A stretch of 24,238 nucleotides of DNA. It comes from Micractinium sp. NFX-FRZ (Eukaryota; Chlorophyta; Trebouxiophyceae; Chlorellales; Chlorellaceae). The position numbers and the translations under genes were made by a program. The notes below the pieces were generated by a model that was given only the letters and a program-made list of their open reading frames with translations, was not told the DNA's origin and made no database searches. The stretch lies in NCBI GenBank assembly GCA_029339195.1, contig JAPTJF010000647.1:1-24238 (forward strand), in the 5' to 3' direction. This document shows positions 9,892 to 21,500 of this stretch, piece after piece. The first letter of the stretch is position 1. The number at the start of each line of letters is the position of its first letter.

Positions 9892-12800
9892 TCAGTCGTC
9901 GTCAGAGGCAGTGCCGTCGCTGCCCTCGTCACCAGACTCCTCTGTTCCGTACTCGTCCTCGTCGTACGACTCCTGCATGGGCAGGAGCAAGTGGGAAACA
10001 TGCTAAGGCTAAGACAGAGGTTGTATGGGCCCAGCTGGACGGCACACAGGACGTCTGCACCATGCGCACAGGGCAAGAACTGTGGCCCGCAGACGAGCCA
10101 CAGAACATCACGGCACTGCAATTACACACCAAGCCAGAGATCACTCCAAACCTTGCAAGGCCAAGGTAGTCAGTGCAGTACACCCATGGCCAGACCATGA
10201 TGTTGCCAGCATCCGGATTTTCAAGAATCCGGCAGCAGTGGCAGCAGGCAGCAGACCTCACCTCGCCCTCCTCATCACCATCATGGCCCGCGTCAGAGTC
10301 CACGTCAGAACCGTCTGCACAGTACAGTCACAACACACGAGAGCTCACCTACACAGTGCCACCACGCTGATCAAGCAAACACGACCCGCAATGGCCGTTG
10401 GCGAGCCCAAGGGAATCATTCAGTTGCCAAAATCAACCCTCAGCGGCACCCCGTCCAGCCGCCAAAGTTCATCTCCACCATGGCATACCTGCGCCCCGCA
10501 TAAACGCCTCCGACTCCTCGGTGCGCTGCAGCGCCGCACGGCGCCCGCGCCCCTCACGGTCAGCACGCGTGCTGGGGTCCACCTTCAGCTTGATGGGCAC
10601 CGCCTTGTCGCAACCCACCCACGCATCGGGCATGCACAGCAGCTGCAGATCATACTTGCCTGCAGACAGAGATTTCAAACCCAGAGACAGCAGCGTGATG
10701 GCAACAGCACCGGGAGCAGTGGTGGCTGTCAGGATGATGTACTACAACCATGCATGCCAGGTGGCGCACTGCACATCAGCTAACGAGATCAAACATGGCA
10801 GGCTGAACCCTTCAAACCGTAGACCTTGCCACCACGCTCACCGGCACCGAGGGGGGCGTAGAACTTGATGTCAAACGTCTGGCCCAGTTCCTCAATCGTG
10901 GAGTCTAGCGCCTCCTGGAGTACGAACCAGACAAGGAGCATTGGCGTTTCAGGACAAGGAATCGCCAGGACATGCTTCTCCAACAGCAGAGTGTAGCCAG
11001 CATGCGACTTGGCCAGCTCATGCTCTTGCATGAATCAAAGTGCGAGAGCTGAAATGGTACGCCTGGGGAGCCACATATATGCCACTGTGGCTCTGCACAA
11101 GAGCTACATACATGCTCTCTCGGGGCAGCACTCACCGCAGCACCATTGGCAAAGGGATCCAGCTTTGTGCCCGCCAACAACGGGTTGGCAGGCGCACCGC
11201 TGCCGCTGCCGGGCTTGCTGTTGTTGCCGCTGCTGCCGCCGCCAGTCCCCACGTTGGCCACAGCTGCTGTGGTGTGCTTGGCGCTCCAGTTGGCGGCATA
11301 CCGTGCACCAATGGCCTCTGCCTGAATAGAGAGAGAACGGCAAGGTGAGGTGTAAGATGCAGCTCGGAAGTGGGGTAAACAACAGATGCAAGGCTGCGAT
11401 GATCAAGCATGACATGGTAGTCAAACAGACAGGGATGCATCTTGAACTTGTGCCAAAGCCATGCGACAAGGCCATGCCACATGCACAATAAGAGCAGCAA
11501 TGCCCGCCTGCAGCAGGTTCTGCTTGGTGATGGACATGGATGCGTTCTGCAGCAGGCAAGGGGTAGTGGCGTTCACAGTCTGAGGCCACAAGTTGATGAG
11601 AGGCACAGACCTGTAGGCCTTGGTTTAAGCCCGCTTCACAAACATGCTGCTTGAGGTCACGCTGCTTAGACATCACCGGGCTTGCCACTCATAAGCAAAC
11701 GGTGACCACCACCACATGTTTTCCCTTGTACCAACGTGTGTGCCATCTCTTACCGCTGCAGGGTCAGCGAGCAGGAAGTACCAGTTCTCCTCCTTGGGCG
11801 ACGGGTACCGTGGCGCGTAGGCCTGCAAAGTCCCACAAACAGGGGAGTGCATATAACTGGTCAGCGATGTCGGTGTGATGTCGATGCAATAGTGGAGCAA
11901 GTGCAGAATGGCGCAGCGTGCAGCAGCAGTGCCAGTGGCCAAAGACGGAACCATTGTAAGCTTTGCGTAGCACTGTACAGCTGGCGACCGCGGCACAAGT
12001 ATCGAAAAGCGAATCTGCGATGCCACCCACCAGTGCTGCCTTGCCCTTGATGCTGTCAGGGTCGAAGTTGGCGGCCATGTGGCTAGGACGGGTCAGCATC
12101 ACCTGCAAAACCAAGGTTGCAGGTCCTCGCAGACAAAACATTAGAAAAGTGAGGGCCACCGGCACCAGCTGAGTGTAGGCTGCTGAAAGGAGTGTGGCCG
12201 CTGCCAGACCTTCACGACAACAGTGCCCTACACATTGTAGGCCTTCGCTGTTTTTGGGAGGAACCCACCTGGATGCGGCAGGTCACCACATCACCCTCCA
12301 GCACAATGTCGTCGTCAAGCTGCAGTGCATGCCGCAGATTGCAGGTTCAAAGAGAATCAGACAAACAGTTTGCAAGACTTGTGCAACTCCATGCTGCTCG
12401 ACCAAAGGCAGGGCCACAAGCTCAGCAGGCTTGCGAGCAGCGCCCGCGGAGCACGCGTTCTTGCAGCACCAGCTGCTGCCTGAGTCGCCAAAGTCCTCAC
12501 CTCCTCAGCCTCCACCACGCACTGTGCAGACACCCACACGGTGGGCATTGCTGCAGCAAGAGAATTGATGCACACGAAAGAGCACAAGTTGTGAGTGGTA
12601 AGAACAGCATAGGAGGATGCCTCACGCTTCACATCACAATCGATGATTGCGGAACGTAACAGCACACTTCAACATCACGGTTCTGTGAACAGCACAAGAT
12701 CTCGCACAAGCACCAACCCATTGCTCACCAGACAGCATGGTCTCAACATCCTCCACCTCACTGCTGCTCAGGCCGCAGCCCTTGAGCAACTTCTGCCGCT

Positions 12801-15800
12801 CCTCCGGCTCCATTTGCTGCAGCTCTGCAGGCAAGGTCCAGGTGCACATTGTCCAGCAGGCGGGAGATGAGGAAAAAGAAGTTAACCACGCAACACATTA
12901 ACAGCAAATCACAGTGCTTCAACCACAACAACTCTGTACAAACGCATTCAGTAAGCGCCATCTTGAGTCGTGTGCGCAGACAACTGCCGGCCTAAACCCA
13001 ACTATGCCACTCACCCGGCAGTGCCTTAACCTTCTTGCGAGTCAGCTGCCGCAGCACCTCGCCGTCAAAGTGGGGCAGCTGCAGCAGCGCGGCAGGCGCT
13101 TCCATGCTCTTGCCCACGCTGACCGCCTTCTTAGCTGCCAGCGGCACCGCCTGCATAGCGTGCCGGACAGCAAAATTGGTAACATACAATGGAAAGCTGC
13201 CAACTGATGTGTATGGAGGTCTTGCCTGGTATCGCCTGGCTCTCATGCAGTTCCCCAGCATGCAGTTGAAATACTCACTGGGTGCAGGATCTTGTGCACT
13301 CACCTGTACCATGCACTGCATGAGCTCAATGCAGCCCACAGCCGGGGTCAGCCACCCGTATCCAGGCTGCAACATTGGAGATGAAAGCAGCAGTAAGCAG
13401 TGTGCATGAGCAACTTCCTGAACATTGAGACAACCTAACGCCCCCAGTTGCAGGACAAGTGCAGGACAAGTGCAGGACAAGTTGCAAGACAAGTTGCAGG
13501 ACAAGTGCATGACCGTAATACTCCTGGGAACCAAGCTGTAAGTCGAGGCAAACTATGCATTGCGACGTGCTCTTGCAAAATTTGCAGCAGACCTGCATGC
13601 GCGGCGCGGTGGACAGCCCCAACATCTCTTGCAGCAGCGGCTGGCCCTTGGTGAGCAAGAAGTCGAGATCCTTCTGCAGCACGGCGGGCACCTCCTCGCG
13701 CGACAGGTGCGCCAGCAGCAGCATGTGCACCTGCAGCAGGTCGAGGTTGGGAGTCTTGAGATCATGCTTTATAGAATACATGGCCTGTTTGTATCTTCAA
13801 TTCCAGGGTTCAAAATTGTGCAAGTCCCGAACCAGTTCGATGTCTTGCTGCTTCACTTGGCCAAGATAACGTGCAACACAAGCAGGGCAGCCCACCTTGA
13901 GGACGGAGGTGCGCCGCTTCCAGAAAGCAGACTTGTCCTTGAGGTCGGGGTGCAGGCGCAGCACCATTTTGCGCAGCTCATCCATGGCAGGGCCCTGCTC
14001 CTGCAGGCAGGCCAAAGGGGGCAACGGGAACATGCTAACCAGCCGTCAGACCTTGGAGCAAATACAACATGAAAAGCAGGCTTGCTCTGGTCTGCAATTT
14101 GACAAGGCACGGCATGTTACCACTTCTCTGCTGCATGTTTGAGTGACCATGGCTGTACTTCATGTGCACTGGCCGTTGGTCAATCATAAACATCATGCTG
14201 CCCTGCCAGGACATGGCACAGCTCAGGAACAACAACAAACAAACAACAAACAAAAAAAGATGCGCTTACTGGCGGTGTGGGCAGGGAGATGAACTCCATG
14301 GCGCACACCAGGGTCTCAGGGATACGGCCCAGCGCCTGCAGCAAGCACAGTCGCATATGTAGGGACATTTGGAGAATGAGCATGCCGCAACATTATGGAA
14401 GCGAGTTTGCAGCACATGAAAACAGCACTCCAATCGCCAATTGTCCGCTCACAACATCAAAGGTCGTGCTGAGCACAGGGGGGGAACATCAAACGCTGTC
14501 CTCATGATCAATAACATAGTGCACAATTTCTCTCAACATAGCACCGACCTGTGATGCCTTGATGCCGTAGCGAGGGTCCAAGAAGAGCGCAAGAGTCTCT
14601 TCCATCAGCTGGTTGGGCCCAACAAACCTGAAGACAGTGGAGACAGGCATTGTCAGATCAATGTTGTGAGGAGTCACTTGGACTACTGTTAAACATATGT
14701 GCATACAAATCACGATCAAGCAGCGTTCAGCGCTAAATCGCGACGCCTTTCTGTTTGGGCACTGACACCTGCCTCCCTCATGGTCCACTGCTGATCCTTT
14801 ATGTTTGCCATACTCACTTCTGTGTGCCCATGAGGTACCACGCGGCAATGCCCAGCGGCGTGACGATGCCGCCAAACAGCAGAACTAGCAGGATGAGGGG
14901 CGCTGTCTGTTTGTCCTTGGAGAAGAACCACTCGGGCAGCGCTACGGAGACTGCAAAATGGAGGTGCCAGCAGCATTCAGCAAGTTGTCATTAACAGGTG
15001 CATTTGAAAACAATGTACCATTATGAGGGCAAGCTGCAGATGGGCCCACTACGAACCACAAATGCCAGTCTGTCGTGCTCACCAGACATGGCCTGTGGCC
15101 CATCCGGGTGGCCGTATTTTTGGTAGTTCTCACGAGATGTCTCATCCGTAAGTGCCTTGTAGGCCTGCAAGTCATGACGGCACGGATGTGGGCAGCGCGA
15201 GTTTGACGGCTAACCCGTGGCACTTGCTGGGCGGTAGACAGTCGGCACAGGGAGCCTGGTGGTCTAGTTGCACAGCGGAAACAGCAAGGAGAACATGAGC
15301 AGGCAGGATGTTCAGCAGCCGGCGGGGAGCAGGTTAGACTGAAGGCAGCACCTACTGCCAGGTTACCTTGGCGATGTAGGTGGCAAAGTAGTTGTGAGCC
15401 TTTGGGTCAGGGTTCTTGTCGGGGTGATACTGCAAGTCAGAGAGCGTGTGATATCAACGTCGTGGGGTATTAACGTGCGGTCGTTGGTGGGAGCGCCTGG
15501 ACAAGACTGAAGTGCTTCAGGGTGCATGGCACAGGTGCTTCGGCAAGCTAGAGCTGTTTTGTTCTGATAATATACTGCATAGTGCCACCAGACATGCACC
15601 ACCAACCTGCAGCGAAAGCCGGCGGTACGCTTTCTTGATCTCCGAGTCGGTCGCATCCACTGGCACCTGCAGCAACACATATGCTTATCAGCCCCTTCGG
15701 CTTGATGGCCCACGCAGCTCCGCTAGTGTGCACTCGCGTTGCCAGCCGGCACTGGTAGATGGGCATATCCCCCCGGCACCTGCCACCTGCACCACAGCAA

Positions 15801-16706
15801 AATTTGCCTTGCAAGTCGCTCTGCACCTTGCCCCACTGGTACTGCCTGGCACCAGCTCGCCTGGAGGATGGCAAACGGGTCGAAGTTTTCTATGTTCCCC
15901 ATGCTGTGCTTCACATACCTGCAGCGACGGGGCAGCGGGCAGGTGGGTGCCAGCAGCAAACTAGCAGGACTGGGTGGGTGCAGGCAGACGCCCGTCTGCA
16001 CACCCCAGCAGTGGTGCAACGTGACCAGGGAGGACACAGCATGCAGCAAGGTCGGGAAAAAGCCAGCCGCCCTCCCTGCTGCACCACCATCACTCAACAC
16101 CCAGCCCAGCCCTGCTGCACGCACCACAGCAGCAGCGCCCAGGCCAGCCAGGCGACCATCATGCGCGTGCTGAACACCGCCTTGAGCTGCTGCCCCAACG
16201 GCTTCTTCTTCTCGCCGCCTTTGCCGCTCTTGCTGGACCACGTCTTGACCACCTGCGGGTGCAAAGGTGGGCAGGCAAGCACGAGGTGCGGGCGGCTCGA
16301 AGCCACATGCTGGCCAGGGCATGCAGGCTGGCAAGCGGCAAAGGGCTTCGACCACTGGAACTGGCATCTGACACAATCTGCACTTGTCGCAGCCGCACAC
16401 AGTGGCAAAATACATGCAACAAAACATGCAGCACCAACCTCAGCCTCCTCCTCGCTTCCGCCAGACAGCTTCCACAGCGTCAGCGGAATAAGAACGAGCG
16501 AATACATGCTGCATACAGAATCAAAGGAGCAATGAAGCGTTGTGAGAAACAAGCAAGCTTGGGAGGCTAACCATAGGCGGCACAGGCGGCGGCAGCGGCG
16601 GCCCAGCAGACACACCGGCGGCGGCGGCGGCGGCGGAAGCGCCGCACCTGAGAACAAAGATTGCGAACATGGGCGTACTGCCCGTGTGCTCGCCCTCCAC
16701 GGCCAT
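9892..16706 (-). CDS. SEC63: SEC63 homologue, J-domain subunit of the ER protein-translocation complex (ERdj2 type)
   Basis: Twenty-five exons join in phase to 726 aa: 16706-16648, 16508-16439, 16252-16125, 15918-15861, 15666-15607, 15429-15367, 15164-15083, 14950-14818, 14627-14549, 14335-14270, 14000-13896, 13730-13593, 13366-13304, 13150-13015, 12824-12729, 12550-12501, 12319-12269, 12102-12031, 11822-11754, 11546-11508, 11321-11136, 10914-10842, 10659-10489, 10314-10262, 9972-9892. Order: helix 1 (about residues 13-34), helix 2 (about 73-90), J domain about 98-168 with the HPD triad at 127-129 (YHPDKNPDP) and [12 protein letters not shown], helix 3 about 190-214, then the Sec63/Brl domain with [31 protein letters not shown] and [16 protein letters not shown], and a tail of about 45 mostly acidic residues. 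Known: SEC63 recruits BiP through HPD to drive import through Sec61; its acidic tail binds Sec62 in yeast. Plant AtERdj2 is about 687 aa. Odd: GC donor after 15861 (homology fixes this junction) and probably after 11508; a Gly/Ser/Asn-rich insert near residues 558-580. Confidence 0.95.
13447..13508 (+). repeat. short tandem repeat (about five to six units of 11-12 bp) in a SEC63 intron
   Basis: The unit tgcaggacaag, with ttgcaggacaag and ttgcaagacaag variants, repeats head to tail. It lies in the intron between SEC63 exons 13730-13593 and 13366-13304. It is a minisatellite-like array without spacers. Confidence 0.85.
14229..14259 (+). repeat. A-rich (AAC/AAAC) low-complexity tract in a SEC63 intron
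   Basis: Repeats of aacaac and aaacaac end in a run of A. They lie just inside the intron that follows the SEC63 exon ending at 14270, so they give a T/G-rich tract on the transcribed strand. No function is apparent. Confidence 0.7.
16616..16636 (+). repeat. (CGG)n microsatellite in SEC63 intron 1
   Basis: An uninterrupted CGG/GGC run about seven units long, located just downstream of the first SEC63 donor (GTGCGG at 16647). It splits the region encoding the first membrane helix at the gene level but is removed by splicing. Confidence 0.85.
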
Positions 16707-17124
16707 GCTGCCAGCCTCTGTTCAAGCCTTCAGAGAAAGGAAGTGCTGCAGCGCTGGGATCGACGACGCCTTGGCGGGTGAACAGGCGCTTCCAGGAGCA
16801 AGCCACCACCTGTTGCTGATCGCCTAAAAGCAGCGGTAGGCGCCGCCAGAGCGCGTAGGCGCCGGAGGACCGGGCGGCGCGGCTGGGTGCGGTAACACCG
16901 ATCTGGAGGAACCAACCCGATTCTTGGCACTTCAATACAGCGATCGAGCGCTGCGAGCCAAACTGTGGGCATTTTGGGCGGCCGACGTGGCGCGCAGGCA
17001 TGCCTAGGCAATTCTTTTGACTGGCCCACCGCACAGCATTGCCGCAACATTGATGCAGCAGTGATTGCACACAGGGCAGGAAACACACAGCCAGGCCTGC
17101 TCCCAACACTCCCTGCACCAAACA
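16707..17124. promoter_or_regulatory. divergent 5' interval between SEC63 and prefoldin 6
   Basis: The 418 bp between two back-to-back start codons must contain the 5' UTRs and promoter elements of both genes. I see no TATA box and no gene. A shared bidirectional promoter is a reasonable inference from the spacing. Confidence 0.45.
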
Positions 17125-18277
17125 ATGGAACGCGCGCAGGCGCTGCAACGGGAGCTTCAGACAGAGGTGGATGCGTTTCGGCAGATCCAATTAGGTATGG
17201 AGAGGCGGAGGCGGTTGCACTTCCTAGCGATTTCCTAGCGATCGACTGCTGCCGCTTCACGACTCGTCGCCTGGCCACCCTCTGATGTGCAGACGTGCAG
17301 CAGAACCACCGGCTGCGCCAACAGTCGCTGCAGCAGCAGCACGAGAATGAGATGGTGCTGCAGGCAAGTGGCGGCCGCTCGGGGACCGCCGCCAACACCG
17401 GCCCTCCCGCAGCGCGATTGCCGCTGCTGCTCATTCAGCAGTCAAGCACGTGGTTGCAATTGAAACTGGATGGCCTGCCTGTCTCCACGATTGCACATGT
17501 CAAGCTGTCAGGAGCACCCACGGGTTTTGCCACTCTTTGCTACCCGCTTGCCCCGCCCGCAGGAGCTGAAGCTGCTGGATGAGGGAGCGGCAGTGTACAA
17601 GATGATCGGGCCCGCGCTGGTGCGGCAGGACACGCTGGAGGCACAGAGCAACGTGAACAAGCGGCTGGAGTTCATTGGGGGTGGGTGGGATGGGAGCGGG
17701 GCAAAAAGGCGGGGCGGTGAGGTTATGGGGCTGGCCTGGTCATCGCTGAAGGCAGTTTGGCGAATGTGGACGAATGTGTAGGGGCTTAGCACATGCGCAT
17801 GAAGGTTTTTACATGTGAACCGGTGGCCAACCCAGACCAAGGAGTGAGGGAGAACGCTGTGCATCGATGCACGAAGGTAGCCTTGGAAACACAGCCCGCC
17901 TCCTTGCACCCCTCCTGCACTGCAGGCGAGCTAAAGCGCCTGGACACACAGCTGCAGCAGCTGGAGGAGAAGCAGAGCCAGAAGCAGGCGCAGGTGCAGG
18001 GGGAGGAGGGGAGGGATTTATGCTTAGCTGGTGTGACCACTTGTTAATTTGTCAGTGCAGCGGGCATCTTGCACCATCCGCAGTCTACCAACGCGACAGA
18101 TGCACTGCCCAAAGTTGTTGCACTGCATCTTGGTGCAAAGGCTGATGTGTGTGCACCTTGGCCCTGCCTCACCATCATGCTCTCTCTGTGTGGCTGCAGC
18201 TGGTGAAGCTTCAGACAGAACTGCAGCGGATGCAGCAGCACGCAGCAGCAGCGCAGCCGGCAATGGCCACTGCTTGA
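17125..18277 (+). CDS. PFD6: prefoldin subunit 6 (beta-type prefoldin)
   Basis: Five exons, 17125-17194, 17293-17363, 17563-17680, 17926-17993 and 18200-18277, join in phase to 134 aa; human PFDN6 is 129 aa. The family layout is visible: an N-terminal coiled-coil helix (residues 1-48, with QQNHRLRQQSLQQQHENEM), the beta-hairpin core about 49-88 with LLDEGAAVYKMIGPALVRQD and VNKRLEFI, and a C-terminal Gln-rich coiled-coil helix (LDTQLQQLEEKQSQKQ ... LQTELQRMQQ) ending in a short Ala/Gln tail. Known: prefoldin is a cytosolic hexamer that passes nascent actin and tubulin to the CCT chaperonin; PFD6 is a beta-type subunit. The intron after 17363 must start with GC (CAG then GCAAGT), because joining there restores the conserved VLQELKLLD alignment. 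The gene is divergent from SEC63 and convergent with the second Sec14 gene. Confidence 0.92.
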
Positions 18278-18386
18278 TGAGGCTGCTGGCGGCAGCGTGC
18301 ACTTTGAGCCCAAAGCTTGAACTGCTTGCACAGTGATTTCCCCCCCTACAGTGATTGACACAACTATGAACATCCCTTGACCCTTC

Positions 18387-18391
18387 TGTAA
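18387..18391 (+). terminator. TGTAA polyadenylation signal of prefoldin 6
   Basis: TGTAA about 110 nt after the prefoldin stop codon (18275-18277), in the 276-bp convergent interval shared with the second Sec14-like gene. Confidence 0.6.
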
Positions 18392-18465
18392 ATGCACATT
18401 GACAGTGCTGTGCAGCGTCTTATTCTAGCCGCCCTCAGTCCCATCTTTCACACAACGTGCTCTCT

Positions 18466-18470
18466 TTACA
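18466..18470 (-). terminator. TGTAA polyadenylation signal of the second Sec14-like gene
   Basis: TGTAA on the minus strand, about 85 nt past the TAG at 18556-18554. It lies beyond the prefoldin signal, so the two predicted 3' UTRs overlap end to end by roughly 80 bp or just fail to clear each other. Confidence 0.6.
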
Positions 18471-18553
18471 CGTTGGCGAGCAAACTTGTGGGGTTAATGC
18501 CAGCTTCTTCCTGTCCTGTCATGGAATCAAAATCAGGAGTGCATGTGTGCTGC

Positions 18554-21500
18554 CTAGCTGGGTGACCCCATCGCTGAAGCCTGCGTTGCGCCCTGCGGAG
18601 CCCCCTGTGCTGCAGTCTCTGCACCAGACCCCTCGCTGGTGCCCTCATCGGCCGCTGCCTTGTCGCCCGCCTTGTCGCCCGCTTCTATTTTTGCCTCTTC
18701 TGCCCCGTCAACACCTGGCACTGTTGGGAACGACATGCTGGCAGGTCTCCCTGCCTCTCGTAACCGCTGCTGCCGCCGCTTTTCTACCTGCGCCAACACA
18801 GCCGGATCCTTCCAAGGCCCACGCTCCGACCTGCATATTTCACACAGTTCCCGCCGAGGCAACTTCAGCTGTGTCGTGTGCTGCACTAACACACTGGTAC
18901 GCAGCAGCTGCGAAGAGGCAGATGGCACTGTCAGAAGTCAACAAGCACACGACACGCTACAACATACCAGAGGGGTGCCTTGCTGGTTCCTCCATAGCAC
19001 TCCTGCAGGGTAGGGGGAGGTGGTTGGAAGGGGTATGAAGGGCAAGGACACGACCAAGGGAAGACCTCTGCTCAGGGGCTGCTCTTCGCGTCAGCATTCT
19101 CTCGACTTGCTGGGCACCCTAATGGCAGCCACGCACCAGGAGGTTCTCTGGCGGGATCAGGCGCAGCAGCTCCTCCTGGTAGTTGGTACCCAAAACCTGC
19201 AGCGCACAGAAGCAAGCAGCCATATGACATATCTGATGCTGCATGTCCAGCCGTCAGCAATGCGAGTGCCCCAGCACTGCTATTCTGACGTGTGCAGCAC
19301 ATGCACATACGTTTTCTCCGTGCGTTGGGCAGGCTAGTATGACACTGCCGGACAGCTTCACAGAGCGCCTGCCCGCCTGGACCCCCCTGCCTCTCACCTC
19401 GATCTTGGCCTGTGTGCGCGCATCCATGAGATGCTTGATCATCGCCCAGATGACACGGAAGGAGACGGGAGCATTGATCAGGCACGCCTTCCACATGAGC
19501 TCAGGAAAGTAGTCCTGCAGGGCAGGCAGGGCATTGGGTAGTGGTTGTGGCTGTCAACATATCTAGCTGCAGAAAGTACACAGCACAGGGAGGACAGAGG
19601 TGGGAAGAGGAGAAGGCACGAGGTCGAAGTGATTTTGGCTACCTGCTGGCGGACAGCCAGACTTGGGGAGTCTGCAGTGCTGGAGTAAGCACAATGCTGC
19701 AGGGTTTGAAAAGATTACATGTGTCCAGGCCCGGACTGGACTAGCGCCCGAGTAAGCTGTGCACTTTTGTCCTTGTCGCTGCACCTAATCCTACTGCTGC
19801 AATGCCCCCTTGCTGCACACAACCATCGGGGCCGACTTGCCTGATCAATCTTCATGATGGTGCCCTGCAAAACAGACAGCCAGGCAAGGTTGACATGGTT
19901 AAATCAGAAGAGCAACCTTGGCATAGCTAGAACTCTGCACTGGGTTCAAACCCCCATATGGCTTCGCCTGCTGGCAAGACGAGCGCTTCAAAATGCCCGG
20001 TGGCCCAGCTTAGCTGGCCACGGGCCAAGCCCCCCCCCCCCCCCGCCCTTCCTGCCCACGGCATGTAGAAAGCACCCACCATGATGTTGCGCACTTCGGC
20101 TGACAGCGTGCTGATGCCCACACCTGCAGTGCAGGAGAGGCGCAGAACGGTGGCGCGCCACTCAGCAACATGTTGGCCGCTGTGCAGTGCCAGCAAGCTT
20201 GAGGCAGTAGCACGCCTGAGGCACCTTGTGGCGCACGTTGATTGCATGTCACTGGCACGTCGTGCATGTTCCGACACATGAAAGCCAATGTCAGCAATTC
20301 CCACAGAAACAGCACCCACCATCCATGTCAATGAGCACTAAGCTCTGCTCATGCAGCCGCCCCGCCGCTACGCTGCAGGCCGGCGCAATGATCCGCCAGT
20401 AACGCTCCTGCTGCTGCAAGCTCAGAAAAAGGGCAGTTTCGAAGTCAGTACAGGCTGGGATGTGGCGGTGTCGTCTGTAACGGTTCAGGGTTTATAGTTT
20501 AGGGCTGACCCTAACCAGGTTGCCATGCTGCACCGCCGCTGAACCCTGTCTGATGTACCCTTCCTGCCCCAGCCCCTTTCATGCCTGCAGGTGGTAGCGG
20601 ATGCATCGCTCCAGGGTGGTGAACTTCCACAGCTGCTCTGTGTCGATCTGTAGCGGCGGAAGGATGGCAGGGCATCAAATAGATTGAAGCACTGGCAGAA
20701 GCATCAGTTGGCTTGAAAGGCAAGCACACCCCCGACACACAGGCCATGTCTTGCCCAACACTACAGCAGCACCCTCCGCACCTTCCCAGGCTGCTGCACA
20801 TAGATGGGCCGCCCCGCTCTGTCTGTGCCGTAGAACCCTGCAGGGCAAAGCACAGCAGGGCATGCCCTGGTCAGCTAACTCACAAATACAACAACAAGTG
20901 CTTGCAAACAGGCATTGCTGGCCTGAAGAGGCACGCAGAGTCCACAACTAATGCATACACTGCTGCGCACCCTCTGGATACCACTTGAAGAACTCCTCCC
21001 GCTCCCCAGAAAAGTCAAAGTCGGTGAGCACTGCGGGCAGGTGTGGGCAAGGGACAAGCAGGCGAGCACAGGCAGAGTAAGCAGTCGAGTTTGCTACCAC
21101 TTAAGCTAGCATGCTTCAGAAGCGTCAAGCCCGCAAGAAGGTGGCGATGCGCAGGCCATTAGCAGCCGTTCCATACCTGTGTCCACTTGCGCCTCCTTGC
21201 GCCACACCAGCTGGTCCTGCAGCAAGAAAGTTCTGGGCACGTCGTGTATAGTGAGTCCGCGCTTGATACACAATATGTGAGACAAGACGCAGTCCGGAGG
21301 GTCCCATCTAGCGCTCCGCAGGCACACCCCCAAGGCTCTAGCAGGTAAGTGTGCAGCCCATGCTTCAGGTGCGCACCAGGAACATGAGTTTGGATTTGTA
21401 GATGTTGTGCTTTCGAGCACGCAGGAAGCGGCGCAGCGCGTGATCGTCTGCGCAGCAGGCCAAAAGGGCAGCGGCAGGAAACAATGAGCGTCATCGCATA

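Noticed and set aside
10799..10813. A 15-16 nt identity (caggctgaaccctt) between a SEC63 intron and about 23519-23533
   Set aside because: A single short match with no flanking similarity is consistent with chance in biased sequence.
13447..13508. Repeats considered as a CRISPR-like array
   Set aside because: The units are 11-12 bp and directly adjacent, with no spacers, and lie inside a eukaryotic intron.
15759..16535. Plus-strand open frame of about 258 codons
   Set aside because: Antisense to SEC63 exons and introns, with no domain and a composition typical of a shadow frame.
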